Notes: generated by a model not told the origin, from the letters alone. DNA of 64,000 bases from Paenibacillus sp. PL2-23 (GCF_040834005.1 NZ_CP162129.1:323501-387500); one strand, 5' to 3'; positions 1 through 9,041 are shown, numbered from the stretch's first letter. Made by a program: numbers and translations.

Positions 1-1224
1 ATAGTCACGTACGTCATAAGACATCTGAGAACGCATCGTGCTGTTCTTCCAAGCGCCTGGCTTGGCAATTAGTGAATCGAGCATCGTCAGCCAATCGACC
101 GTATCGGTGCGGATACTCCCGAACTGCCGGGGGTGGCGGGAGATGGCTTCCCCTGCCGCATCGAGAGGCTCTACGTAGTGAGCACCGACACGAACGACAA
201 TCTCTTCTTCGGCGTACATCGGCGATGAGGTGTATGTATGCTTGCCATCGAGCACGAATTTACCGTACCCGTTCGTCTTCAGATGCTCATATCGACAGGC
301 TTCGAATGGAAGGCGAGGCAACGGCCGAAAGGCGTGCCGATCCGCTTCGAAGAGCTCGCAGATCGGCTTATCCTTCTTGTAATGCTCGCGGAGGTTGTCC
401 AGATCGCACATTTGCAGCAGATCCGTGTTCCATTCCACGAGCGACGGAGCTGAGGGGAGGGGGACGAAGTAATTGCGTCGGACATAACCGACCTTGTTCT
501 CTACGTTCCCCTTCTCGTGCCCGCTGGCAGGGTTGCAGAAGGTGACCTCAAAGCCAAAATGGGATTGAAAACGCTGGAACAGCTGCGTCAGCCTCACGGT
601 CTCACCAATCCGCCTCCCTGCGCCCGTGGCATTGTCGAGTACCAAGCGTTTCGGCACACCTCCGACATGTTGGAATACATCCATAAGTCCCTGGCAGAGG
701 CATTCCGCTGTCTCGCCGAGGAAACACTGAACGAAGGCAGCATTGCTCTGCGGGAAGGATACGACGAGGTATCTGCAAGCGCTGCGGGTTCCGTTCAGAA
801 TCACATCGCATTCCCCGAAGTCAGCTTGTGCCTCGCCTGGATGCCACTCCAGCTCCAGGAACCCATCCTTGCTAAGCTTATGCTTCTGACGTGTCTCTCG
901 GACGAAACGAACGACGGTCGGATAGGAGCAATCGAAGCCGGAATGCTCGCGGCAGAGTCTATCGTATACGCGCTGAGCCGTATGTCGCTGCTTGTAGCGG
1001 TTCTTCTCATCCTCCTTCAGCCAAGCCTCAATTGTTGCTTTGTATGGGTCGAGCTTAGATACGCGAACTTCCGCTATCGGCGCTTTCGAAGAGAAGTCCT
1101 CCTGCTCCATATACTTGCGGACAGTCTTTGGGTCCAGCCCCAGTTCCTTTGCGATCTGATACGGTCCCATCTGTTGCAATTGCAGTTCTTTGATTCGGTG
1201 AATCTGCTCCATGCTCTTCGTCAT
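1..1224 (-). CDS. istA: IS21-family transposase IstA, 3' part outside window
   Basis: Reading the minus strand from ATG at 1224, the frame stays open to the window edge (408 codons), so the C-terminus is missing. The RBS GGAGAAAGG lies just upstream of the start. The N-terminus is a helix-turn-helix that begins MTKSMEQIHRIKELQ. A DDE integrase core follows: QADFGECD supplies the first Asp, LVLDNATG the second, and NPASGHEKGNVENKVGYV the Glu region, all typical of IstA. Known role: IstA pastes the element into DNA together with the AAA+ helper IstB, whose gene normally lies just downstream and would be off the left edge here. No frameshift or internal stop is seen, so this may be an intact copy. 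Confidence 0.93.
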   Translation of the reverse strand, partial: MTKSMEQIHRIKELQLQQMGPYQIAKELGLDPKTVRKYMEQEDFSSKAPIAEVRVSKLDPYKATIEAWLKEDEKNRYKQRHTAQRVYDRLCREHSGFDCSYPTVVRFVRETRQKHKLSKDGFLELEWHPGEAQADFGECDVILNGTRSACRYLVVSFPQSNAAFVQCFLGETAECLCQGLMDVFQHVGGVPKRLVLDNATGAGRRIGETVRLTQLFQRFQSHFGFEVTFCNPASGHEKGNVENKVGYVRRNYFVPLPSAPSLVEWNTDLLQMCDLDNLREHYKKDKPICELFEADRHAFRPLPRLPFEACRYEHLKTNGYGKFVLDGKHTYTSSPMYAEEEIVVRVGAHYVEPLDAAGEAISRHPRQFGSIRTDTVDWLTMLDSLIAKPGAWKNSTMRSQMSYDVRDY

Positions 1225-1333
1225 CCTTTCTCCTCCTTGTTGCAGTACAAGGAGGTATATCGGCTAGATGATGATGACACAGGGAGAGCTCCCTAACCAA
1301 GAAAATTACCAGTTCCGAGCAATGAATTCCTAA

Positions 1334-1407
1334 TGATCAAAACAGGGATTTTCTGTTGATCGCAATAAGGAATTTTTATTGATCGAAACCTACATTTCTA
1401 TTTGATC
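1334..1407. repeat. Four TGATC motifs at exact 23-bp spacing (IS21 terminal region)
   Basis: TGATC occurs at 1334, 1357, 1380 and 1403, with exactly 23 bp between successive copies and AT-rich similar spacers. IS21-family ends are known to carry multiple repeated transposase-binding sites. The position, about 110-180 bp upstream of the istA start, fits that role. The outer terminus of the element was not located with confidence. Confidence 0.65.
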
Positions 1408-1409
1408 AT

Positions 1410-1956
1410 AAACAGTTCGGGTCAGTCCCGAGATGTTGCTGACCAGTCAAGCGCGCCTTCTTACGCTTTGTGAATCTGGTGTAAAAAGCAAGTGCCCACG
1501 ACAGGATAAATTCCGTCAGAAGTTGGCTTCCCACTACCTCTCCCAAGTTATAGCCCTGCCCGTAGGATAGCACCACGATCGTCGATTATATCCCATAACT
1601 CATTGCCCCTACGAGCTCTGTGACACAAGTACTTCATTCTTTTGTCGACCCTTTCTGCAGAAGATGTAATGGTGTTGTGCTTTTTTATCATGATTGGCCT
1701 TTATAGCTGACCGGACGTAAAGAATCCTAACCTCGTCGTCTGAAACGAGGAATGTCGTTTCATGACTACATAGTTAGGAAGTTAAGGCCCCCTGTAGAAA
1801 CCCTCGCCCTATGCCCGGGCACCAGCCCTGCGAGGTTATACGAATGGAATATGAAGTTCTGAGTACCCCGTCGAAAAGAGTAAAAGATAACGTTACAAAT
1901 ATTACTCAGTAGGTAGGGAGCTGTCTACCCTGTGTGGAAACGAAATCTAGAATGAT
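1410..1956. other. Gene-poor stretch between IS21 end and kinase remnant
   Basis: No open frame with a recognisable protein was found in these roughly 550 bases. There is a short stem (CCTCGT/ACGAGG) near 1728-1750 and a GC-rich palindromic patch near 1800-1835. The sequence looks like decayed insertion-sequence or intergenic DNA. Confidence 0.4.
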
Positions 1957-2337
1957 TTATTTGCGCGGTGCCCGAGGTAATTGAGAACCACCTCTTGGTG
2001 AGCTGTTATTTTTTGTAAGAAACGGGGGCATCCAGAAGTTCCAAACATCCTCAGAAATTTTCGGCCGAAATATGTCGCGAGTTATGGCTGGAACCAACCA
2101 GGGGATAAAGTTTTGCCCTTGTACAAAATTTTGGGGTAAAGCGGCATCATGACGCCAAATACGATAAGTAGGCGTTGCGGCTTGTGCAAATGGCAATGTG
2201 ACAAACGATACCGTCCCTTTTCCTACCTCATTCTCGAATGCCAAAGAACCACCCATCGCTTTCACGATGCCGAAAGCCGCAGTCTTACGGATCGGGTAAG
2301 CCATACAAAGAACCGATGCTAGACCAAAAAGTAGCAA
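1957..2337 (-). pseudogene. Histidine kinase C-terminal remnant
   Basis: The minus-strand frame encodes GIVKAMGGSLAFENEVGKG followed by TVSFVTLPFA. This matches the end of a HATPase_c domain, the G2-box region of sensor histidine kinases (canonical form GL-IVK...HGG...S..G.GT.F...LP). Nothing upstream in the frame resembles a DHp domain or the N- and G1-boxes, and the downstream part is not kinase-like. It is therefore a roughly 35-residue relic of a two-component sensor, not a working gene. Confidence 0.55.
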
Positions 2338-2346
2338 AAAAGAAAA

Positions 2347-2364
2347 CGCCCCGAAAAGGGGGCG
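2347..2364 (-). terminator. Small GC-rich hairpin, T-rich on minus strand
   Basis: CGCCCC and GGGGCG pair around a GAAAAG loop. Read leftward the stem is followed by a T-rich run (GTTTTCTTTTTT), as in an intrinsic terminator pointing away from the IS66 element. Confidence 0.45.
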
Positions 2365-2473
2365 AAATAAGATAATCTCAAGGAGTTAGGTAAGCGTCAA
2401 ACCTTCCCCACCTATGGCGGCCGATACGGTCATGAGATAATCTTCCTCAGAATAATGTGAGGAGGATTTTTTT

Positions 2474-2788
2474 ATGTCTACGCAATTAGACCGACGGCAG
2501 CTCTGGGAATCCAGAATTGCAGCTTACCGAGCCAGTGGACAGAAAGCGACGGCTTGGTGCACTCAGAACCAAATTAACCGGCGCCAGCTGTACAACTGGA
2601 TGCGAAAGTTTGCCGACGAAGGCTCCGGTGGAGATACGGCGCCGTGGGTGGCGATCGAGGTGCGCGAGCAACCCGTTGTTTCGTCGTCTCTGGTGATTCA
2701 AGTTGGAGCCGTAACGATCGAAGTTAGATCTGGATATGACGCTGCTCTGTTAGCTGACGTCGTCCGAACGCTGAAGACCGTATGCTAG
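2474..2788 (+). CDS. tnpA: IS66 TnpA-like helix-turn-helix protein
   Basis: This 104-residue protein has an N-terminal helix-turn-helix. Residues of the type RQLWESRIAAYRASGQKA and NRRQLYNWMRKF are typical of IS66 OrfA/TnpA. Known role: an accessory DNA-binding protein needed for IS66 transposition. The RBS GGAGGA lies at 2460-2465. The gene overlaps the next gene by 7 nt, suggesting translational coupling. The frame is intact, but the element lacks a complete tnpC. Confidence 0.85.
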   Translation: MSTQLDRRQLWESRIAAYRASGQKATAWCTQNQINRRQLYNWMRKFADEGSGGDTAPWVAIEVREQPVVSSSLVIQVGAVTIEVRSGYDAALLADVVRTLKTVC

Positions 2789-3138
2789 AAGAGATCCGCA
2801 TGGATCAATTGTACTTGGCTCGCGGCAATACCGATCTTCGCAAATCCATTGACGGTTTGGCCGTCCTCGTCAAGGAAGGCTTCGATCTCGATCCGTTTTC
2901 GTCGGCACTCTTTGTGTTCTGCAATCGTGAGCGGGACAAATTAAAAATCCTTCATTGGGAGCACAATGGATTCTGGCTTTACTACCGACGGTTGGAGCGC
3001 GGTCGCTTTCAATGGCCGGCAGAGGGAATCGCATCCACAATGACCATCTCTCGTCGTGAGTTGCGTTGGCTGCTCGACGGACTCTCAATTGAACAACGAA
3101 GAGCGCATCGGGCCGTTGCTGCTCGCACGGTCGTATGA
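2782..3138 (+). CDS. tnpB: IS66 TnpB (Orf2) accessory protein
   Basis: A 118-residue protein with the hallmarks of the IS66 Orf2 family. It carries YLARGNTDLRKSIDGLAVLV near the N-terminus, then FVFCNRERDKLKILHWE, GFWLYYRRLERGRFQWP, and a C-terminal ELRWLLDGL. It is required together with TnpA and TnpC for transposition, although its biochemical role is unclear. It overlaps the end of tnpA. Length is usual for the family and the frame looks intact. Confidence 0.92.
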   Translation: MLEEIRMDQLYLARGNTDLRKSIDGLAVLVKEGFDLDPFSSALFVFCNRERDKLKILHWEHNGFWLYYRRLERGRFQWPAEGIASTMTISRRELRWLLDGLSIEQRRAHRAVAARTVV

Positions 3139-3213
3139 AGATTCGGGATTTCGCCATCCTGTGTTCGCGAAAGACGGCAGGAGTCTCGGCGGTTTCCCCG
3201 AAAACGTATAGCT

Positions 3214-3600
3214 ATGGAAAAACAAACAGCACAGCCCCCCATGGAAGAACTTCAACAACAAAATACAAAGCTGGAGAATCAGGTCGCTGAATTGACCGCG
3301 AAGCTCTCGTGGCTCGAAGAACAATTCCGTCTTAGCCAGCAGAAGCGATTCGGCACCTCCAGCGAACAAACTCATCCGGATCAGCTGCAGCTGTTCAATG
3401 AGGCGGAGGCCGCGGCTAACCCTTCTGCACCGGAGCCTGAGCTCGAGACGATCACCTACCATCGTAAGAAGCAACAAGGTCAGCGCGAAACGATGCTCGA
3501 ACATCTGCCGACGGAGACGGTAGAATACCGCCTTGCTAAAGAGGAGGCCACTGAAAAAGTCCGTTTTCATGAAAGAGGCACAGACCCCCAAGAAATTTGA
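3214..3600 (+). pseudogene. tnpC: IS66 TnpC transposase, N-terminal fragment
   Basis: The first ~112 residues match the IS66 transposase N-terminus: a leucine-rich coiled coil (EELQQQNTKLENQVAEL), LSWLEEQFRLSQQKRFGTSSE, and a linker up to VEYRLAKEEA. The frame then runs 16 unrelated codons (TEKVRFHERG...) and stops. The zinc-binding and DDE core domains (about 400 residues) are missing. The junction near 3550 marks a deletion or insertion by other mobile DNA, so this is a dead fragment. Confidence 0.85.
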
Positions 3601-3628
3601 GGAGGCTGTGCATCTTTTCGCTTATAAT
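3554..3628. other. Short foreign segment, likely an end of another IS
   Basis: The 75 bases between the break in tnpC and the IS5-like left repeat match neither neighbour. They open with ACTGAAAAAGTCC, which resembles terminal repeats I associate with IS1182-type elements. That identification is from memory and unverified. Confidence 0.3.
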
Positions 3629-5249
3629 TAGGGCTTGCTGAACAAACAAAAATATCAGTAATAACAAGGGTTTGAGGCCTTTTTTGTCGAAGTAAGATGC
3701 AAGGAAACCGGTAGCCAGTCCGGTAAAAACCGTGCATCTGGAGGACAAAATCATGTTTCAACGAACTGAAGGCCAAATGGTTCTGCCAGGAGATTTCTTC
3801 TTGCCGTTCGGCGGCAAGTTAAGTGACGATAATCGGTGGGTATTGCTCGCCGCCATGATACCATGGGCAAAGGTTGAAGAGAAATACGCCAAGTCGTTCA
3901 AGAAAAGCTTGAAAGGTCAGAAGGCTGTGCCTGTTCGTGTCGCGCTAGGTGCGCTCATTATACAAGAACGCCTGGGGACCGACGACCGCGAGACGCTTCA
4001 ACAGATTTTGGAAAATCCGTACCTACAGTACTTCCTTGGCCTGCCGGGCTATCAACATCGGCGTCCATTCCATGCTTCGCTCATGACGCATTTCCGCAAA
4101 CGTCTCGGCAGCGAGGTCATCCAGGAAGTCAATGAATGGATTGCGGTCGAAGAGGCGAAAGCGAAGGCCGACGAGGATCACTGAGACGATGGCGATTCCA
4201 AAGGCGGCGGTGCATCCGCTGAACCGACTATCGCGTCAGAAGAGGCGCCGCTGCACCAAGGCAAGTTGCTGCTGGATGCAACGTGTGCACCTGCTGACAT
4301 GGCTTACCCGACAGATCTGTCGCTCTTGAACGATGCACGACAAAAGCTTGAGCTTATCATTGATGCACTCCACGAGCCATTGCGTGGGAAGAGCAAAAAG
4401 CCAAGAACCTATCGCCAGGAAGCGCGTAAGGCCTACCTCGCTGTTTCCAAGCAGCGACGTGTGAAGCCGAACGTCCTGCGCAAAGCAATCGGAAAGCAAC
4501 TGCGTTATGTGGCACGAAACCTGCGAAGCATTGCCGCACTGGTAACGGGAGACCAGCTGTCTCGTTTGCCCAAGGAGCTCTACCGCAAGCTGCTGGTCAT
4601 ACAGGAGTTGTACCGCCAGCAGCGGCAGATGTACGAAGTACGTTCTCACAGTGTGGCGGGCCGAATTGTCAACATCTCGCAACCGCATGTTCGCCCCATC
4701 GTTCGCGGCAAGGCCAAGGCGAGCGTTGAGTTCGGTGCAAAGGTCGCAATCAGCTTGGTGAACGGCTTCGCATTTGAAGAGAAGTGCGAGTGGGACAACT
4801 ACAACGAAGGCTTGACGCTACAGGATTCAATTGAAGCGTACCGCAGACGATTCGGATTCTACCCTGAAGCTGTGCTCGCCGATCAGATCTACCGAAACCG
4901 TGAGAACCTGCGCTACTGCAAGCAACTGGGAATCCGGCTCAGCGGCCCGCAGCTCGGGCGCCCATCTGCTAGCCAGAGTGAGTCCAAGCGAATCGCACGA
5001 GCAGATGCTTCGGAGCGCAACGCAATTGAAGGGAAGTTTGGTGAGGGCAAGCGCTGCTATGGGCTTGGTCGTATTCGAGCACGCCTTCAATCGACGAGTG
5101 AGACCGTCATCAGCCTGCAGTTCCTCGTTATGAACCTTGAGCGCCGGCTACGGGCTCTTTTTGCCCCGTTTTTCATAGTGTCTCTCATATCCGCTCTGCG
5201 TGGCCGCTTACCCAAAACAGCTGCAATATGATTCGTTCAGCAAGCCCTA
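3629..5249 (+). mobile_element. IS5-like element with 15-bp perfect inverted repeats
   Basis: Left end TAGGGCTTGCTGAAC (3629-3643) and right end GTTCAGCAAGCCCTA (5235-5249) are perfect inverted repeats. They enclose one transposase gene. Both flanks carry AAT next to the repeat, which may be a 3-bp target duplication. The element is inserted into the start of an AIR-synthase/ThiL-like gene on its right and abuts IS66 debris on its left. Confidence 0.85.
3753..5231 (+). pseudogene. IS5-family DDE transposase with one in-frame TGA
   Basis: The likely start is ATG 3753, with GGAGG 8 nt upstream. The N-terminal part carries a DUF772-like domain (LPGDFFLPFGGKLSDDNRW, LGALIIQERLG, NPYLQYFLGLPGY). 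The frame hits TGA at 4182-4184 and then continues without a shift. The second part contains LLLDATCAPADMAYPTDL, a DDE first-Asp region, and later YPEAVLADQIYRNRENLRYC and EGKFGEGKRCYGLGRI. Full length would be about 492 residues. A single nonsense change thus splits an otherwise intact gene; readthrough is possible but unproven. Confidence 0.85.
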
Positions 5250-5317
5250 AATAATGGTTTAATAACGCTCTGAATAAGCTTCTTTTCCCCAATGTCACTT
5301 AATACAACCTCGTTCAT
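5250..5317 (-). pseudogene. Start of a ThiL/AIR-synthase-like gene cut by the IS
   Basis: From ATG 5317 on the minus strand, preceded by AAGGAG, the frame reads MNEVVLSDIGEKKLIQSVIK and then enters the IS right repeat, where it stops. The phrase LSDIGEKKLIQ resembles the N-terminus of ThiL-type and AIR-synthase-related ATP-dependent kinases. Only about 22 native codons remain. The gene was divergent from the MurA-like gene. Identification from so short a piece is tentative. Confidence 0.4.
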
Positions 5318-5623
5318 ACACGCTCAACTCCTTGTTTTTTTCATGTTTAGGGTACTAGGGGAAGTAGTCGATCTCAATAATTCACTTGTATTAACACGCC
5401 TACACTTACGATCCCTATTTAGGGAGCCATGAACCGTTCCAATAATGCATCTGCAGTATTCTTCATGTTTCTTCTTGGTTCTAATATGGATATAGTTGCC
5501 CATTCGTTGCCTCTTCGTTTCACTACAGAAACATAAAGTATTAAACAGAATAAAAATGAGTAGAAAAACGAAAAAACATGAAATAAAATGAAGTTATATT
5601 CTATGGAAAGAGGCTGAAACGAT
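5318..5623. promoter_or_regulatory. Intergenic region between divergent genes
   Basis: About 300 bases separate the truncated leftward gene from the rightward MurA-like gene, so both promoters should lie here. The DNA is AT-rich. I could not single out convincing -35/-10 pairs or an operator. Confidence 0.4.
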
Positions 5624-6931
5624 ATGAGATGGTTAGAAGTTCAGCAATCAAGAAAAATAAGGGGGACATTTGAAGTCCCAGGATCGAAAAATAGTTCCCT
5701 CGCGTTACTAGCCGCTGCATGTTTGGCCGATGAACCGGTCACGCTGACAGGTATCCCGGACGTTTACGATACTCGTGTAATCAAAGAGATCTTAGAAGAA
5801 GTCGGTATCTTAATTACTAAACCCGACAAGAACACTTTTATAGTTGATGCGCGTCCAGTGCGGTCAGGGGAGTTGAACTTCAAAAAGACTGCAACCTTTA
5901 GAGCTTCCTATTACTTCGTCGGCGCATTGCTTAAGAAATGTGGCGCTGTTTCGATTGGTTACCCCGGCGGAGACGATTTTGTTTCCCGTCCGATCGATCA
6001 ACACCTAAAATTGTTGACCGCGTTTGGCGCGAGGGTCGCAGAGCATGAGAATTATTACAACGTGACCGCAGACCACATACGTGGAACTGAGATTTTCTTC
6101 GACGTGATAACATGCGGAGCCACAATACACGCTGTTTTGATCGCTGTGTTGGCAAGTGGCAAAACCGTTTTAAAAAATGTAGCCCAAGATCCCGAAGTTG
6201 TGGACGTTTGCAACCTCTTGAATCGGATGGGTGCAAAGATTAAAGGGGCCGGTACGAGCGAGATCACCGTCATTGGAGTTGAACAACTTGGAGGTTGCAC
6301 CTATGCCGTGATCCCGGATCGTCTTATTGCAGGTGCTATGCTTATGACCGCTGGGATTGCGAAAAATGAAATTACGGTCATGGGAGCAATACCTGAACAC
6401 CTTGCTTCCTGCCTCAGCAAGTTAGAAGAGATTGGTCTTGAATTCGACATTAAGGATCACAGCATCACAGCATTCGGAGCAAATAAATTAAGACCCGTAA
6501 GGATACGCACCGGCATGTATCCGGCATTCGCAACGGATCTGCAGCAACCGATCTCAAGTCTATTGCTAGGAGCACAGGGTAGAAGCATAATCGCCGATAA
6601 GATCTACCCCTACCGGTTCAACCACATTTCGAACTTCATTCGAATGGGGGCCGAGATCAAAACACGGACAGGGGTCGCTCTCATTTCGGGAGGACGTCCG
6701 CTGAAAGGTGCAGTCGTCCATGCCAGCGACGTCCGAGCCGGAACATCTCTCATCATGGCTGCCTTACTTGCGGAAGGAAAGACATGCATCACAGGAGTGG
6801 AACATATCGAACGCGGCTACGAAGATGTCGTCCAAATGTTCGATACGCTTCACGTAGACCTCAAAATGGTCGAAGGAGTCAATCCATACACCCAAGAGGG
6901 GGGAGAACATTTCCAGTCCAATATCGGTTAA
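5624..6931 (+). CDS. murA: MurA-family enolpyruvyl transferase with Cys-to-Asp active site
   Basis: A 435-residue EPSP-synthase-fold protein of normal MurA length. Known MurA reaction: transfer of enolpyruvate from PEP to the 3-OH of UDP-GlcNAc, the first step of peptidoglycan synthesis. Conserved sites seen: K22-N23 (PGSKNS), R93 (FRAS), FATDLQQP, SDVRAG and HIERGYE. The catalytic loop reads PGGDDFVSRP (114-123), so the usual Cys (E. coli Cys115) is Asp117. The same exchange makes mycobacterial and chlamydial MurA fosfomycin-insensitive. RBS GAGG lies upstream of the start. The setting beside an aldolase and a DUF218 gene, not cell-wall genes, suggests a specialised paralogue that could use another substrate, as NikO-type enzymes do in nucleoside antibiotics. 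Confidence 0.9.
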   Translation: MRWLEVQQSRKIRGTFEVPGSKNSSLALLAAACLADEPVTLTGIPDVYDTRVIKEILEEVGILITKPDKNTFIVDARPVRSGELNFKKTATFRASYYFVGALLKKCGAVSIGYPGGDDFVSRPIDQHLKLLTAFGARVAEHENYYNVTADHIRGTEIFFDVITCGATIHAVLIAVLASGKTVLKNVAQDPEVVDVCNLLNRMGAKIKGAGTSEITVIGVEQLGGCTYAVIPDRLIAGAMLMTAGIAKNEITVMGAIPEHLASCLSKLEEIGLEFDIKDHSITAFGANKLRPVRIRTGMYPAFATDLQQPISSLLLGAQGRSIIADKIYPYRFNHISNFIRMGAEIKTRTGVALISGGRPLKGAVVHASDVRAGTSLIMAALLAEGKTCITGVEHIERGYEDVVQMFDTLHVDLKMVEGVNPYTQEGGEHFQSNIG

Positions 6932-6980
6932 TTTTTCAATATAAGAACCGCAGGAGTCGAAACACCTTGAAGGAATCTAC

Positions 6981-7020
6981 ACAACCAGTCGCCGAAAATC
7001 TATGGGCGATTGGTTGTTTT
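6981..7020 (+). terminator. Intrinsic terminator after murA-like gene
   Basis: ACAACCAGTCGCC pairs with GGGCGATTGGTTGT (one internal mismatch) and is followed by TTTTGTTT. It lies 50 bp after the stop codon. Confidence 0.75.
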
Positions 7021-7029
7021 GTTTCGCTT

Positions 7030-7109
7030 GAATGCGAATGTAATTTTTGAACTTTAGCGTTAAAGAATTCAATGGGGGCGGCATTACCAACTGGCGTATC
7101 CTTACGAGT
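7030..7109 (-). pseudogene. IS3-type OrfB C-terminal scrap
   Basis: The minus strand reads TRKDTPVGNAAPIEFFNAKV. This resembles the conserved SRKG-P-DNA-IESFF--LK block around the catalytic Glu of IS3-family OrfB. A stop lies a few codons upstream and there is no other transposase sequence nearby, so this is a relic only. Confidence 0.5.
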
Positions 7110-7240
7110 CAAAATAGCTTATCTGTTCCTGCTGGCTAGTGAAACGCGAAAGTACAGACAGCGCCCTGTTCAGTACGCTACTGAAGCGAGTAGAAGATTG
7201 AATCATACTGCAACACATATCTAACTGAACTTGTTACGTA

Positions 7241-7301
7241 AAAACACCCCAAGGCTGAGTCCATATCCTACGACATGGCTGCAATCTCTTGAGGTGTTTT
7301 T
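7241..7301 (-). terminator. Terminator for the class II aldolase gene (possibly bidirectional)
   Basis: AAAAACACCCCAAG (left) pairs with CTTGAGGTGTTTTT (right) around a ~35-base loop. Reading leftward it follows the aldolase stop by 75 bp and ends in GGTGTTTTT. Confidence 0.6.
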
Positions 7302-7375
7302 ATTGGTATCACGCTAAAGGGTAGCCCCTATCGTTCCAAGAAGGGTTCTTATTTGCTCAAATAGATCGTGCTTCC

Positions 7376-8113
7376 CTATGTTGCGGGAAGAAGACGGCTT
7401 AACAGCTGGACCTGCGCATTCCTCTCAATTCTGATCAAATTATCGAATGCTTCATCCAGCGTTCTTGCAATTACGAAAATACCATGTTTGTGATTAGTAA
7501 ATGCGAGCCCGTGAGATTCCAGTTCGGCCGCGCGCGGCTCAAGGAATTCGATCATATTCTCCTTTAACGCCGAAAAACCGCGAAATGTATGTTTAAAGCC
7601 GGCCATACCGTCAGTAAATGAGTACTCGGTTTCTCCGACAAAATCGCGATGCTTCGTGGGAGTAAAATCGTCGTTCCCCTCGACGCACGGAACTTCTCCC
7701 AAAACCTGCGATTGCAGAGTGTAAGGTTTAATTGTTTGTTTGTTGGCGGCGAACGTTAGCGAATACGGCGAGTGGGTATGAATCACCGCATTCGCGAAAG
7801 GGAAACGTTTATAGATTTCGGCATGGACCATAGCGCTTGGATGACCAGGTTGGCTAGAAGTAGAGAGCGGGTCCCGGTTGCAATTTTCGTCGAGTACGAC
7901 CAATCCTTCATTTAGACTCCACCGCCGAAATCCGGAATGTGTGGGCGTAAGCGCAAAAGTATTCTCGCCGTCGCGAAACCGAACACTGAAACTCCCCCCT
8001 GTGGTGTCAATGTAATTCCAGTCGTACAGACGCTGAGCAAGTTCCTTAATTGTGCTTTGAATGGACTCCAACTTTTTTAGTTCCGAATTTCGAATACTGT
8101 CGAACTTTTTCAT
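7376..8113 (-). CDS. Class II aldolase/adducin-family protein
   Basis: A 245-residue protein starting at ATG 8113 behind a strong GGGAGGT site; a longer upstream frame is unlikely. Class II aldolase features seen: TTGGSFSVR (phosphate-binding loop region), HAEIYKRFP followed by VIHTHSPYS (zinc-ligand HxH), and a C-terminal LDEAFDNLIRIE helix. The family cleaves or epimerises sugar phosphates (fuculose-, rhamnulose- and ribulose-phosphate enzymes) using Zn2+. The substrate cannot be read from sequence. It is divergent from the DeoR gene, so that regulator probably controls it. Confidence 0.85.
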   Translation of the reverse strand: MKKFDSIRNSELKKLESIQSTIKELAQRLYDWNYIDTTGGSFSVRFRDGENTFALTPTHSGFRRWSLNEGLVVLDENCNRDPLSTSSQPGHPSAMVHAEIYKRFPFANAVIHTHSPYSLTFAANKQTIKPYTLQSQVLGEVPCVEGNDDFTPTKHRDFVGETEYSFTDGMAGFKHTFRGFSALKENMIEFLEPRAAELESHGLAFTNHKHGIFVIARTLDEAFDNLIRIERNAQVQLLSRLLPAT

Positions 8114-8240
8114 TTTTACCTCCCAAATCGTCTTTTTGATCATGATTGGCGATATAAAACCGCCTTCCGTAACTAATAATGAATGGTATAATATGATTTT
8201 GAAATAACACCCATGTACTATCCTTGAAAGGGGTGCACTG
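8114..8240. promoter_or_regulatory. Divergent promoter region, aldolase/DeoR
   Basis: A 127-bp region between divergent genes. A TATAAT at 8187-8192 is suitably placed for the rightward DeoR gene. DeoR-type repressors usually bind in such regions; no clear palindrome was identified. Confidence 0.5.
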
Positions 8241-9041
8241 ATGTTAGCGGAAGAACGCCGGCAAGCCATTATTAAGATATTGGAGAGAGATCAAAAGGTC
8301 GTCGCGAGGTCCTTAGCTCGCGAATTTAATATCTCCGTCGATTCTATTCGAAGAGATCTGACGATTATGGAAGAGCAAGGTCTTCTTAGAAAAGCATACG
8401 GCGGAGCTGTTCCGATCATTCGAAGAGTCCCCTTACCCGATCAAGAACGCTATTCTGAGGGAAGCCTGCTTCAAAACTCGATTTCTCGTTTCGCAGCCAG
8501 TTACATTCAGAAAAACGATACTGTCTTTATAGGTGGTGCAGGAATTCACTACGGGATGCTGAAATACCTCCCAAGACATTTTCCATACACCGTTGTTACC
8601 AATTCCCTCAAAGTATCGCAGTCCATTCGGGAAATTACCAACATTGAATCTTATATTATAGGGGGGAAATTAAACCGCTTATCGGGAAACGTTAACGACT
8701 CTTACGCACTCGAACAGATTCGACGATTATCGCTTGATGTTTGCTTTATTACCGGCGGAGGGATCACCTTAAAGGGATTCAGTAACTCCTCATTCGAAGC
8801 CGCAAACTTCGCTCAAGCCGTGTGCGAGGTTTCAAACATGGCGATAGGATTGGCACCTCATGATAAATTCGGTACTGATATGTTCGTCCGATCTGTCCCG
8901 ATCCATGGACTTGATCTAATCATTACGGATCAAGAAACACCCCAGGATATCGTTGAGTCCATTCGAAAACTTGGAGTCGAAGTCGCCATTGCTCCGGTGG
9001 AGACACAAGGAGACAATAATAGCACAGAAGATTGCCAATAA
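8241..9041 (+). CDS. DeoR/GlpR-family transcriptional regulator
   Basis: A 266-residue protein with RBS AAAGGGGTG. Residues 1-57 form a DeoR-type winged helix (ERRQAIIKILERDQ, LAREFNISVDSIRRDL, GLLRKAYGGAV). The remainder is a DeoRC sugar-phosphate-sensing domain of the ribose-5-phosphate-isomerase-like fold (FIGGAGIHYGML, TNSLKVSQSI, IIGGKLN, FITGGGI). The family usually represses sugar-phosphate catabolic or related genes and is released by a phosphorylated sugar. The divergent class II aldolase, and possibly the DUF218 and MurA-like genes, are likely targets. Confidence 0.92.
   Translation: MLAEERRQAIIKILERDQKVVARSLAREFNISVDSIRRDLTIMEEQGLLRKAYGGAVPIIRRVPLPDQERYSEGSLLQNSISRFAASYIQKNDTVFIGGAGIHYGMLKYLPRHFPYTVVTNSLKVSQSIREITNIESYIIGGKLNRLSGNVNDSYALEQIRRLSLDVCFITGGGITLKGFSNSSFEAANFAQAVCEVSNMAIGLAPHDKFGTDMFVRSVPIHGLDLIITDQETPQDIVESIRKLGVEVAIAPVETQGDNNSTEDCQ

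Larger units (their letters stand above)
2390..3553 (+). mobile_element. IS66-family element, truncated on the right
   Basis: The left end probably begins at GTAAGCGTCAA (2390); IS66 ends characteristically start GTAAGCG. The three-gene order tnpA-tnpB-tnpC follows. The element stops inside tnpC around 3550, where unrelated sequence beginning ACTGAAAAAGTCC takes over and the IS5-like element then follows. No right inverted repeat is present, so this copy is dead. Confidence 0.75.
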
